NCBI RefSeq assembly: GCF_021290965.1
Contig: NZ_JAJOYT010000010.1
Location: 95,344-159,343 of the forward strand
Source: Rheinheimera faecalis
Lineage (GTDB): Bacteria; Pseudomonadota; Gammaproteobacteria; Enterobacterales; Alteromonadaceae
Length of the DNA: 64,000 bases
Direction: 5' to 3'
Under the pieces are notes generated by a model. The model was given only the letters and a program-made list of their open reading frames with translations. It was not told the origin of the DNA and searched no databases. The translations under genes were made by a program, and so were the position numbers. Of the stretch, positions 44,025 through 53,407 are shown piece after piece (position 1 is the stretch's first letter; each line of letters opens with the position of its first letter).

Positions 44025-44765
44025 ATGCGTTATCTAGTATCGACTGTTCGTGTAGCTAGTGCGGCCATTCTGAGTTCAGGCCTGTTATTCGTCAGCCCGC
44101 TTCAGGCTGAAACAGTTAATAGTACGGGCTCTGTGCTGTTGATTTCAGATTATTTATACCGCGGTATTTCACAAACCGATGAAGGTCCTGCGTTGCAGGG
44201 TAGCCTGACGTTGGCCACCGAATCGGGTTGGTATGCCAGTGCCTGGGGTTCCAATATTAAATTTGGTCAAGGCAGCATGGAGCTGGATATTTCTGCTGGC
44301 CGCAGCTTTGCTGTAGCCCCGGACTGGACAGTGGATCTGGGCCTGATGCAATACCGTTACCCTAAGGGCGATAACAGCACCGATCAATTTAACTTTATCG
44401 AAGGCTACGGCAAGTTGATTTATCAGGACTGGACTTTTGGGCTGGCACTGACCGACGATTATTTTGGCGCCGGTGTGGGTAAATTCTGGTATTTAAGCGC
44501 GGACTGGAATCAGCAACTCACAGAGCAGCTGCAGCTGCAATGGCATCTGGGCTACAATAAGTTTGCTAATGCATTGGAATTTAAAAACTTTTTAGCTTCA
44601 GCAAGCGAAGATGGTTCTGGCTACACCGACTGGGGTGTCAGGCTAAACACCACCCAGCTGGGTCTGAATTGGTCTGTGGGTTATGCAGGAACGTCCGTCA
44701 GCAGTGCGGCGTGCAGCGAACTTTGTGATAATCGTGTGCTTATCAGCGTCGGCAAAAACTTCTAA
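44025..44765 (+). CDS. TorF-family putative porin within the kdp operon
   Basis: 246 residues with a Sec signal peptide (cleavage near LQAET). The mature part starts STGSVLLISDYLYRGISQTDEGPALQGSLTL, the conserved opening of the TIGR02001 (TorF-like) porin family. It consists of amphipathic strands with many Tyr/Trp and ends in an aromatic residue (VGKNF), as in outer-membrane barrels. It sits between kdpC and kdpD with 12-bp gaps on each side, so it must be cotranscribed. A role in letting K+ or another small solute cross the outer membrane under K+ limitation is plausible but inferred from position. Confidence 0.87.
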   Translation: MRYLVSTVRVASAAILSSGLLFVSPLQAETVNSTGSVLLISDYLYRGISQTDEGPALQGSLTLATESGWYASAWGSNIKFGQGSMELDISAGRSFAVAPDWTVDLGLMQYRYPKGDNSTDQFNFIEGYGKLIYQDWTFGLALTDDYFGAGVGKFWYLSADWNQQLTEQLQLQWHLGYNKFANALEFKNFLASASEDGSGYTDWGVRLNTTQLGLNWSVGYAGTSVSSAACSELCDNRVLISVGKNF

Positions 44766-44777
44766 AGGAAAGAATCC

Positions 44778-47435
44778 GTGGTAACAGACTCCCGCAGACA
44801 ACAAGCTGATGCGCTGTTAAAAAACCTGCAACAGCAGCAGGGTGGCCAGCTAAAGATCTTTTTAGGTGCTGCGCCTGGTGTAGGTAAAACCTGCGCCATG
44901 CTCAATGCTGCCCGCGAGCGCATGCAACAAGGCACAGTAGTGATGGTGGGGCTGGTGGAAACTCATGGCCGCGCCGACACAGAAGCGTTGCTGCAAGGCT
45001 TTGAGTTGTTACCACGGCGTCAGTTGGATTATCAGGGCCAACAGTTAACCGAATTTGATTTAGATGCTGCGTTAGCCGCTAAGCCAGCCCTGTTGCTGGT
45101 GGACGAACTGGCGCACAGTAATATTCCGGGCAGCCGGCATAAAAGGCGTTATCAGGATATCGCTGAGTTATTGGCCGCTGGCATAGATGTCTACACCACG
45201 ATCAATGTGCAGCATATCGCCAGTCTGAACGATTTAGTGCTGCAAATCAGTGGCATTCGGGTGAAAGAAACAGTGCCTGATCAGTTTATCGACAGCGCAC
45301 AGCAATTAGTTTTTGTTGATTTAGCGCCCAATCACCTGCTGGAGCGTTTACAGCAAGGCAAAGTCTATGTCGCTGATTATGCCGCTTTGGCGGTGAAACA
45401 GTTTTTCCAGCTGGAAACTTTAACAGCGCTGCGTGAAATGGCGATGAAGCTGGTGATGAGCCATGTGGATGCGCAGTTAAAAACGGAGCAGGACGCCAAA
45501 GCCCGTGGCAGTGATTATCTGATCCAGGATAAATTGCTGGTGCTGATCTCCAATCGCCGCGACCATGAATACCTGATCCGCATTGGTCGCCGGGTTGCCG
45601 AAAAACGTCAGATGCCTTGGGTGGTGGTCTGGGTCGACACGGGGCAGATGCAGTATCAGTCGACACAACAACGATTGCAGTCGGCTTTTGCTCTGGCGCG
45701 TGAACTTGGCGCTCAGACCGATATTTTACGTGGCCCTTCTACTTTACAGACCATTTTACCTTATATCACAGAACATCGTATTAACGCTGTGCTGGTTGGT
45801 GCTGGTACAAAACGTGTAATGCAGCCATGGCGTAAACCCTTGTACCAACAACTGATTAATAGCGGTTTACCACTGGAAGTTTCAGTCTATCGCTCTGGCG
45901 AATCGACCCAACAAGCCAGAGTGTCAGCGCCCGCTTCAGGCACCTTTGGCCAGAAAGCCGGTTATGCTTTTGGTGTGCTTTTTACCGCAGCCGCCAGTGC
46001 TTTGGCATTGGCTTTGGACCAATGGCTGCAAAGTGGCAATCTGGTATTAATTTTTGTGTTGGCTGTGGTGCTTTGTGGTCTGAAATACGGCGCCCGCCCC
46101 GCTATTTTTACCGCTTTGTTGTCGTTTTTCAGCTTTAACTTTTTCCTGACCGAGCCTTATTTCACCTTTAATGTGAATAAAAACGATGATGTCGCCACGC
46201 TGATTTTTATGCTGGTGATAGGTATGACCTGCGGCCCGGCTGCTTCTCGTATCCGGCAGCAATTATTGCTACTGAAAGAAGCCAACAGATACTCAGAATT
46301 ACAACGGGATTTTGCTCAGCAGCTGACAGTGATCCACCAAACCGATGAACTCTGGACTATTTTGGCTGCTCAGCTGACTCAGGCGCTGCGCTGTCCTGTG
46401 CATCTGGTTAGTTTTGATTCAGAGCAACAGCTTCTACCTGCGCTAAATCAGCCGTTGCTGACCTTGGATCAGGCGATGATTGATTGGTCCAGACGACATC
46501 AGCAAATGGCAGGTCGTTTTAGCGATACCCTTAATGCCAGCCAGTGGACAGCTTTGCCATTGGTTGTGCAAGGTAAAACTATTGCCGTCATAGTGCTGCA
46601 GTTTCCCGCCACTGTGCAGGTACTAAGGCCGGACGACAGAGATTTAATAGCGACGTTAAGCCAGCAGGCAGTCAGTGTCTGGCAGCGCATTAGTCTGAAT
46701 ACGGAACTGGAGAGCTCAAAACTAAAAGCTGAAATGGAACAATTGCGTTCGGCTTTATTGTCTTCTGTGTCGCACGACTTACGCTCACCGCTAGCCGCCA
46801 TGATGGGCTCTGCTGAGAGTTTACAGGTGCTGGACCAGCAGTTATCCAAAGAGGATCGGAATGAGCTGTTAAGCACTATCCTGCTGGAAAGTCAGCGGCT
46901 GGACTGATATATCCAAAACCTGCTGGATATGACGCGTTTAGGTCATGGCACCTTAAAGCTGGAACGGGATTGGGTGTCAGTGGCCGATATTATTGGCAGT
47001 GCCAAACAACGCTTAAAGCGCTTTTTCCCGCAAGTGGAGGTGGAATACGAAGCTGCACCGGATTTACCTTTACTTTATGCTCATGCCGCTTTGTTGGAAC
47101 AAGGGCTGTTCAATATTCTGGAAAATGCGGCTAAATACAGCCCTGACGGCGAACCTGTGCGGGTTTGGGTTAGTCAGCACGACAAAGTCTGCCGCATTGA
47201 AATTGAAGACAGTGGCCCTGGTATTCCGGAAGCGCTGCGGGAAAAAGTCTTTGATATGTTTTATGTGGTGGCCGATGGCGACAGTAAAAGGCACAATACC
47301 GGCATGGGGCTGGCGATTTGTCGTGGCATGATTGGTGCGCACGGAGGTTCGGTTAAAGCCACCTCAGCCCGTGTTGGCACAGGTTCACGTTTTATCGTCG
47401 ACTTGCCTTTGCCTGAAATCCAAGCAGGAGACTAA
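44778..47435 (+). pseudogene. kdpD: kdpD sensor kinase interrupted by an in-frame TGA
   Basis: The reading frame continues through position 47435 except for one TGA at codon 710 (46905-46907). Starting at GTG 44778 (AAAGGAAAG upstream) it encodes the KdpD/Usp N-terminus with Walker A (GAAPGVGKT), DELAHSNIPGSRH, four membrane helices, a GAF-like part and HisKA with SSVSHDLRSPLAAMMG (His666). After the TGA the same frame gives YIQNLLDMTRLGHG and HATPase with NILENAAKYSPDG, EDSGPGIPE and GMGLAICRG. KdpD homologues usually have a basic residue at the stop position, so CGA to TGA is likely. If real, kinase function requires readthrough; otherwise two inactive fragments are made. Confidence 0.88.
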
Positions 47436-47440
47436 CCCTA

Positions 47441-48118
47441 TTGTCCGCTCGAATTCTGGTTGTTGATGACGAAATGCAAATCCGCAAAATGCTGCGGATT
47501 GCGTTAAAAAGTGTCGGTTATGACGTGACTGAAGCTGATTCAGTCGAATCAGGTCTGGCGGCTTTAGTGCGCCAGCAGCCGGATTTATTGGTGCTGGATT
47601 TAGGTTTGCCCGATGGCGACGGTCTGGATTTATTAAGCGAACTGCGCAGCTTTTCCAAGGTTCCTGTTATTGTTTTGTCTGTGCGTAATGGTGACTCCGA
47701 CAAAATCAAAGCGCTGGATATAGGTGCTCAGGATTATGTGACTAAACCTTTTAGTGTTGAAGAGTTGCTGGCGCGGGTGCGGGCACAATTACGCGACCGT
47801 TTGCCGGATAAAACCCCGGCTGTGCTGGACGATGGCTATCTGCATATAGACCTCGCCCGCCGTCTGGTGACCTGCAAGACGCAGGAAGTGGAGCTCACCC
47901 CAAAAGAATATGCGGTGCTGGCTACTTTGGCTCAGCATCGGCAATGTGTGATCACACAAAAACAGCTGCTGGAACAAATCTGGGGCCCAACCCATGGTCA
48001 GGACACCCATTATTTACGTATTGTGATCAGTCACTTACGGCAGAAAATAGGCGACGACCCCACCGAACCCAAGTACTTGAAAACTGAGGCAGGGATAGGT
48101 TATCGCCTTATGATTTGA
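47441..48118 (+). CDS. kdpE: KdpE response regulator
   Basis: 225 residues, begun at TTG 47441 with AGGAG about 10 bp upstream; no ATG fits. Receiver: VDDE, the phospho-Asp in VLDLGLPDGDG, VLSVRNGDSDK, and the Lys in VTKPFSVEEL. C-terminal winged helix: ELTPKEYAVLATLAQHRQCV, QDTHYLRIVISHLRQKIG, and the KdpE ending IGYRLM. It activates kdpFABC at low K+ after phosphorylation by KdpD. The gene is intact although kdpD is interrupted. Confidence 0.94.
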   Translation: MSARILVVDDEMQIRKMLRIALKSVGYDVTEADSVESGLAALVRQQPDLLVLDLGLPDGDGLDLLSELRSFSKVPVIVLSVRNGDSDKIKALDIGAQDYVTKPFSVEELLARVRAQLRDRLPDKTPAVLDDGYLHIDLARRLVTCKTQEVELTPKEYAVLATLAQHRQCVITQKQLLEQIWGPTHGQDTHYLRIVISHLRQKIGDDPTEPKYLKTEAGIGYRLMI

Positions 48119-48119
48119 A

Positions 48120-48524
48120 TCAACCAGCCACTGCGGTTGGATCCATCCAGAAAAACTCCCAGATATGACCATCTAAATCCAGCACAGAGCGGCCATACAT
48201 AAAGCCTAAATCCTGCTTTGCATTGATGTCGGCGGTACCACCAGCTTTAGCCGCTGCATTACACACTTGATCCACTGCTTCTTTATCATCACAACTTAAA
48301 GCCAGCATCACTTCACTGCTGCCTTTATCAGGTATTGGTCTTTGGGTAAAACTTTGCCATTTGGCATGAGTTAATAACATGACGAAAATATGCTCACTCC
48401 AGACCATACAAGCCGCTGTGTCGTCGCTGAACTGCATATTCTGGCTAAAACCCAGCGCCTGATAAAATTCGATAGCAGCGTTTAAGTTGCTGCAGGGTAA
48501 GTTCACAAAAAGCATTTTGGCCAT
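48120..48524 (-). CDS. VOC-family (glyoxalase-like) protein
   Basis: 134 residues. The start was placed at the ATG (48524-48522), directly after the strong ribosome site GGAGG on the minus strand. The frame extends 28 codons further, but that part (MSILINLNRLS...) is unlike the family. It has the VOC pattern MLFVNLPCSNLNAAIEFYQALGF at the N-terminus and LDLDGHIWEFFWMDP at the end, like the VOC proteins related to PhnB and bleomycin-resistance proteins. Reaction unknown. It is convergent with kdpE, with only 1 bp between stops. Confidence 0.85.
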   Translation of the reverse strand: MAKMLFVNLPCSNLNAAIEFYQALGFSQNMQFSDDTAACMVWSEHIFVMLLTHAKWQSFTQRPIPDKGSSEVMLALSCDDKEAVDQVCNAAAKAGGTADINAKQDLGFMYGRSVLDLDGHIWEFFWMDPTAVAG

Positions 48525-48658
48525 GGGGCCCTCCTGTTGGCTATAAACTGACAATGCCTGTTTCACTGTCTCTGTGCTTAGTCGGTTCAGGTTTATTAAA
48601 ATCGACAACAGATAAGAAATTTTTTTAAATTTCAGAGCTACAGATGTTTTTTAAAAAA

Positions 48659-48679
48659 AGGGCAGCTAACGCTACCCTT
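48659..48679 (-). terminator. Rho-independent terminator of the M2 peptidase gene
   Basis: On the minus strand GGGTAGC pairs with GCTGCCC around GTTA and is followed by a T-rich run. It lies about 20 bp past the peptidase stop codon. Confidence 0.8.
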
Positions 48680-48698
48680 CAATCCGATCAATGTGCTG

Positions 48699-50540
48699 TT
48701 ACCAGCCGCACTGTCTGTCTTTGTTTTGCTCATCCAGCCAGGTTTTTAACGGCGCAAAATAAGCCAGAATGGCGCTGGAATCCATTTCTGGTTTGCCTGT
48801 TAATTTGGCTAAAGCTTCCTGCCAGGGCCGGCTAGAACCCATTTCCAGCATTTCGTTTAATGCAGCACCTGCTTCTTTGCTGTTGTAGATAGAACAGCGG
48901 TGAATTGCGCCTGTGTCACCGGCTTTTTCACATAAAGCTTTGTGGAACTGGAACTGCAGAATATGAGCGAGGAAATAACGGGTATAAGGTGTATTGCCCG
49001 GTACATGGTATTTAGCACCAGCGTCAAAGTCGGCTTCAGTACGGGCAACAGGTGCGGCCACACCCTGATACTGTTCACGTAATTTCCACCAGGCTTCATT
49101 GTATTGCTCTGGTTTCACCTGGCCGGAAAATACCTGCCAGCGCCATTGGTCAACTAATAAACCAAAAGGCAGGAAAGCCACTTTATCCAGCGCCAGTTTC
49201 AGCAATAAACCAATGTCTTTTGACTCGTCCGGAATTTGCTCCAGCAAACCAATTTGTTGTAAATATTTTGGCGTGACTGACAAGGCTATGGTGTCACCTA
49301 TGGCTTCGTGGAAACCATCGTTGGCACTTTCCTGATAAAACACCGGCTGGTTTTTATAGGCGCGTTGATAGAAGTTATGTCCCAGCTCGTGGTGGATCAC
49401 TGAAAACTCTTCACCAGTGCGCTGAATACACATTTTAATACGTAAATCGTCTTTGGCGTCTAAGTCCCAGGCGGATGCATGGCAGACCACATCCCGATCT
49501 TTTGGCTGCACAAACAAGGATCGGGTCCAGAAGGTTTCAGGTAAAGGCGCAAAACCCAACGAGGTGAAAAAGCCTTCAGCCCCTTTGACCATTTTTAGCT
49601 CGTCATAACCTTTGTCAGCCAGCAGCTTGGTGACGTCATAGCCCGGATCGGCATCTGCTGGTGCGACTAAATCATAAATATTGCCCCAGGTCTGAGCCCA
49701 CATATTGCCCAATAAATGCGCTGGAATAGGCTTGTTCAGTGGCACTTTGTCGGCACCGTATTTTTCCGATAACTTAGCCCGAACATGGCAATGTAAAGCG
49801 TCGTATAGAGGTTTGACTGCGCCCCATTGTTTATCCAGCTCAAGCGCAAAGGCATTAGGATCCATATCGTATTTCGAACGCCACATAGCTCCGGTATCGG
49901 CATAACCCAGCTCTTTGGCTCCTTCGTTCGCCAGTTCCACCTGTCGTACATAAATAGGCTTCATAGGTGCCGCTGTATTGTGCCAGCCAGTCCACATTTC
50001 CAGTTGCTCGTCATAGCTGCGTGAGCTTGCCATAGTGCTGGACATCTGACCTAAATCCAGACAATTATCCGGCGTTTTACAGTACTTACCTTTGCCATAC
50101 ATGGCATTCAATTTGGCGACAATGCCGGATAACTCTTCAGTTTTGGCTTTGTCTTGCGGCGCTGCTAAAGTCAGAGCTTGTTTTAATTTGTCCAGTTGAC
50201 GGCGGGTGTCGTAATCCACTTCAGTGTCATTAAAACGGGCGGCCTGATTAGCTAAACGCACCACCATTTCTGTCAGCTTCTGGCCTGCAGCAGCAGATAA
50301 AGCTTCAGTGTCTTCGGTAATAAAGTTCGATGCTATCCAGTCGGCGCGATTAACTTCGAGTAATAATGTGCTGAATTCATCACTGGCCGTTTTGACAAAA
50401 GCTTTGGCTTCTTCAGCTGTAGCTTGAGTTGCAACAGCTTTGGTTTCTGCCGGAGCTGCTGCTTTTTCGCCACAAGCAGTCAGTAGTAAGGCTGAACTGA
50501 CCAGCATAGCGGTCAGACTGAGTTTATAGATAGGTTTCAT
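48699..50540 (-). CDS. M2-family (ACE-like) dipeptidyl carboxypeptidase, lipoprotein
   Basis: 613 residues. The signal ends at lipobox LTAC (Cys about 23), so it is anchored to the cell envelope. The zinc motif HELGH is at 384-388 (VIHHELGHNFYQ), followed by the downstream Glu in SANDGFHEAIGD, typical of the M2 family. MYGKGKYC, PIPAHLLGNMWAQTWGN and LFVQPKDRDVVCHASAWD are also conserved in bacterial ACE homologues. It cleaves dipeptides from peptide C-termini in the periplasm. The gene stands alone with its own terminator. Adjacent Cys pairs suggest disulfides. Confidence 0.92.
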   Translation of the reverse strand: MKPIYKLSLTAMLVSSALLLTACGEKAAAPAETKAVATQATAEEAKAFVKTASDEFSTLLLEVNRADWIASNFITEDTEALSAAAGQKLTEMVVRLANQAARFNDTEVDYDTRRQLDKLKQALTLAAPQDKAKTEELSGIVAKLNAMYGKGKYCKTPDNCLDLGQMSSTMASSRSYDEQLEMWTGWHNTAAPMKPIYVRQVELANEGAKELGYADTGAMWRSKYDMDPNAFALELDKQWGAVKPLYDALHCHVRAKLSEKYGADKVPLNKPIPAHLLGNMWAQTWGNIYDLVAPADADPGYDVTKLLADKGYDELKMVKGAEGFFTSLGFAPLPETFWTRSLFVQPKDRDVVCHASAWDLDAKDDLRIKMCIQRTGEEFSVIHHELGHNFYQRAYKNQPVFYQESANDGFHEAIGDTIALSVTPKYLQQIGLLEQIPDESKDIGLLLKLALDKVAFLPFGLLVDQWRWQVFSGQVKPEQYNEAWWKLREQYQGVAAPVARTEADFDAGAKYHVPGNTPYTRYFLAHILQFQFHKALCEKAGDTGAIHRCSIYNSKEAGAALNEMLEMGSSRPWQEALAKLTGKPEMDSSAILAYFAPLKTWLDEQNKDRQCGW

Positions 50541-50603
50541 GGATTTACCTTGTTTGGTTTTAGTTTTATCCGGATACAGCGGTTTTGAGTATAAACAAGC
50601 TCT

Positions 50604-53303
50604 TTAATCTTGCACCTGACTTTTTTCGTGACGATGCGGCTGCTGATAATACGGAAAGGTCAGGCTAAAGCAGGTACCTTTGCCCATTTCTGATTCAAAG
50701 TCGATCGTGCCTTGCATCATCTCTACCAGGGTTTTACTGATATTTAAACCCAAACCAGAACCCTGATTGCTGCGGCTGTCTGAACTGTCGGCCTGAGCAA
50801 ACTTTTGGAAAATTTTGCTGCGAAAGGATTCGGCTATACCGGCACCCTGATCTTTGACCTGTATCACCAGCTGTCCATCTTTGAGTTGATAACTTAATTT
50901 CACCACAGAGTGACTGGGTGAAAATTTAATAGCATTGGAGATTAAATTCGACAGAATTTGTAGCAAGCGGAATTTATCCTGATACAAAAATACAGGTGTA
51001 GCCTCTGGTGCTGTGAGCAAATCCAGCCGTACTAAGTACTTATCGGCATAAGCCTGATTTTGCAGTTTGGCTTCCTGCAATAAGGCTGAAACTTCTACTT
51101 CTGAAGGTTGTAATTTCAACTGGCCAAACTCTAGTTTTTCAATATCCAGAATATCGTTTACCAGCCGCACCAAACGGTCTGTATTGGTTTTAGCTATTTG
51201 CACCAATTGTTGTGCTGCCGAAGGTAATTCACCTACTACGCCACCAGCCAATAAACCTAAAGAGCCATTAATCGAAGTCAGTGGCGTACGCAGTTCATGG
51301 CTGACGGTTGAGATAAACTCACTTTTCATTCTGTCTATTTTTTTACGTTCACGTAAATCGTGCAGCATCAGGGTATATAAATGTTTATCTGCGGTATCCA
51401 CCCGGCTTAAGCCCATTTCCAGCGGAATTTGTTGGCCATCTTCACCCAGTCCAGTGACTTCAACTGTATGACCTACCCATAAATTCAGTTGTTCTACAGT
51501 TAAAGGCTGCAGCAATTGATGATTTTTATGTTCAGGCAAACACGCCAATAACTTACTGACCGGTTGGCGCAGAAGCGCTGGCATCGCATAGCCAAACAAC
51601 AAGGAGGTTTCTTTGTTGACCCGTTCGATCAGCCCTTGTTGATCCACTATCACAATAGATTCAATAGCGTTATCCAGAATAGAGCTCAGCTCTTTGGTAC
51701 GCTGAGTGATTAAATGCTCAATGCGTGCTGAGCGGCCTGTCAGTACCAGCAAGAAAATCCCCAGCAAGCTACACAGCACCAGACCGCCAGTTAAAACATA
51801 CCAGCTTTGTTGGCCTGAATTCAGACTGAGCATCGATTTACTGGGAACCAGTTGCAGCTCTAATGAGCGTCCGGCATGTGACCAATGCCGGGTCCAGGTT
51901 AGATAACGGGCCTGAGCAGGTAGATCCGGCAAAGAGCCGTAATAAGACAATCCCGTGCCTAAATCCCTGATTTGCAGATGAAACTCTGACGTATCGTATT
52001 GGCTTAAACTGGTCTGTACTAATTGCTCTGTTTCAAAAATGCCACAAATAAAACCACGGATTTGTTTGCGTTTATCTTCGACACTCTCTGGAATAATACC
52101 CTGGTGGTACACAGGGATAAAAAACATCAAAGCAGCATTTCCGCTGACCAGCCGTACTGGTGCTGTAATGCTGATACTGCCTGAATCTACTGCATAATCC
52201 ATGGCCTCTTTTCGTGCTGGGTCTGCAGCTAAATCCAGCCCAGCCAAAGACTTATCGCCAGAGGCTGAGGCCATATAGCGGATCACACTGTAATGTGGGC
52301 GTTGTGCTGCAAGCCTGACCCCTGGGTTGGCATATTCTTTAAAGCTGGTATGAAGTTGAGCCTCTGTTGCAGCCCTTTGTTGATGCGGAACTTGTTCTAT
52401 CCAATCAAAAAATAATACACCAGCTTCCTGCCATGGGTAGTCTTTCAAAAACTGCTGAAACATCACGTCTGTGACTTCAGGCTGAGTGGAAAACAAGCGT
52501 TCAAGCATCTGCATCTGTTGCAGTACTTTACTGACTCGAAATTGAAAGGTCGCGCTGATTTGTTCCGATTGATCAAAGAACTTTTGCTGCAAACTTTGAT
52601 TGTACTGAAAGCGCGCCAGCACAAACAAAGCTACCACCAGAGCTGTACAGACCAATAAAGGCAAACCTACGGTCAGCCAACGTGCACGCCACAAAGGGCG
52701 AGGTTTGGCGAACACCATAAACACCAGAGGGATGGCAATCATCACCCCAATTATGTCGCCAACCCACCAGGTAAACCAGTTCAGTCCGGCAGTGTGGGTC
52801 GTGACTATGCCATAGCGATATAACACCAAAGTGGAGAAGGCTGAGCTAATTAAGCAGGCCAAAGGGCCAGCCAGGAAAAACAGCCAGAGAATGCTTTTTT
52901 CAAAGGTCAGAGCGCTATGAAAGTTGGCAAAACGACGAATGGACCAGCAAGCAAAAGCGACAGTCAAGCCGGTAATAGTGGCCATGCTGAGGCTATAGAT
53001 CACTTTATCAGGCCAGGTTAAATCTTCTGGCCAGTCAGGCTGAACCAGCTTAAACAGCAGTGAACCTAAAAAGGCACCTGCCAGCATGGGATAACCCCAT
53101 AACAAGGCGGCGGCAATAGCTACACCTAAGGATGGAAAGACAGATGTTGCCATACCTGGCGCTATAGCCAGCAAAATAGCCAACTGACCAAACACAAAAT
53201 AGGCAAGAGCCAGCAGGAAGATCCGCAACAGAGTTAAACTTGGAGCTGAAATTTTAATCAATGCTGACAGTTCACCAAAGCAGGTTCCGGTTTTTCCCGG
53301 CAA
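50604..53303 (-). CDS. MASE1/CHASE/PAS sensor histidine kinase
   Basis: Up to 899 residues. The start is uncertain: the first possible codon is TTG at 53303, and another TTG lies 14 codons later; there is no early ATG. Domains: MASE1 with about eight membrane helices (about 25-220), a CHASE domain (about 250-470, with FKEYANPGVRLAAQRPHYSVIRYM and ARKEAMDYAVDSG), a membrane helix, PAS (about 545-640, SILDNAIESIVIVDQQGLI), HisKA with STVSHELRTPLTSING, and HATPase with LISNAIKF, DQGAGI and GSGLGLNISK. No receiver is attached, so the partner lies elsewhere. CHASE domains sense small extracellular molecules. Confidence 0.88.
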   Translation of the reverse strand: MPGKTGTCFGELSALIKISAPSLTLLRIFLLALAYFVFGQLAILLAIAPGMATSVFPSLGVAIAAALLWGYPMLAGAFLGSLLFKLVQPDWPEDLTWPDKVIYSLSMATITGLTVAFACWSIRRFANFHSALTFEKSILWLFFLAGPLACLISSAFSTLVLYRYGIVTTHTAGLNWFTWWVGDIIGVMIAIPLVFMVFAKPRPLWRARWLTVGLPLLVCTALVVALFVLARFQYNQSLQQKFFDQSEQISATFQFRVSKVLQQMQMLERLFSTQPEVTDVMFQQFLKDYPWQEAGVLFFDWIEQVPHQQRAATEAQLHTSFKEYANPGVRLAAQRPHYSVIRYMASASGDKSLAGLDLAADPARKEAMDYAVDSGSISITAPVRLVSGNAALMFFIPVYHQGIIPESVEDKRKQIRGFICGIFETEQLVQTSLSQYDTSEFHLQIRDLGTGLSYYGSLPDLPAQARYLTWTRHWSHAGRSLELQLVPSKSMLSLNSGQQSWYVLTGGLVLCSLLGIFLLVLTGRSARIEHLITQRTKELSSILDNAIESIVIVDQQGLIERVNKETSLLFGYAMPALLRQPVSKLLACLPEHKNHQLLQPLTVEQLNLWVGHTVEVTGLGEDGQQIPLEMGLSRVDTADKHLYTLMLHDLRERKKIDRMKSEFISTVSHELRTPLTSINGSLGLLAGGVVGELPSAAQQLVQIAKTNTDRLVRLVNDILDIEKLEFGQLKLQPSEVEVSALLQEAKLQNQAYADKYLVRLDLLTAPEATPVFLYQDKFRLLQILSNLISNAIKFSPSHSVVKLSYQLKDGQLVIQVKDQGAGIAESFRSKIFQKFAQADSSDSRSNQGSGLGLNISKTLVEMMQGTIDFESEMGKGTCFSLTFPYYQQPHRHEKSQVQD

Positions 53304-53407
53304 AACCTTAGCTTACTCCGTGCCTGACAGAAAACAAATGCTCCAGCCTTTGCTTTTTTAGGAAAACTGCGGTTAAATTAACTGTTTTTTCATACAGTGA
53401 TCTGCCG

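Noticed and set aside
46929..47435. Separate small histidine-kinase-like ATPase gene after kdpD
   Set aside because: It is the in-frame continuation of kdpD past a single TGA, has no ribosome site at its first ATG, and lacks its own dimerisation domain.
48525..48608. Longer N-terminus for the VOC protein
   Set aside because: The ATG at 48524 has GGAGG right before it and gives the usual VOC start.
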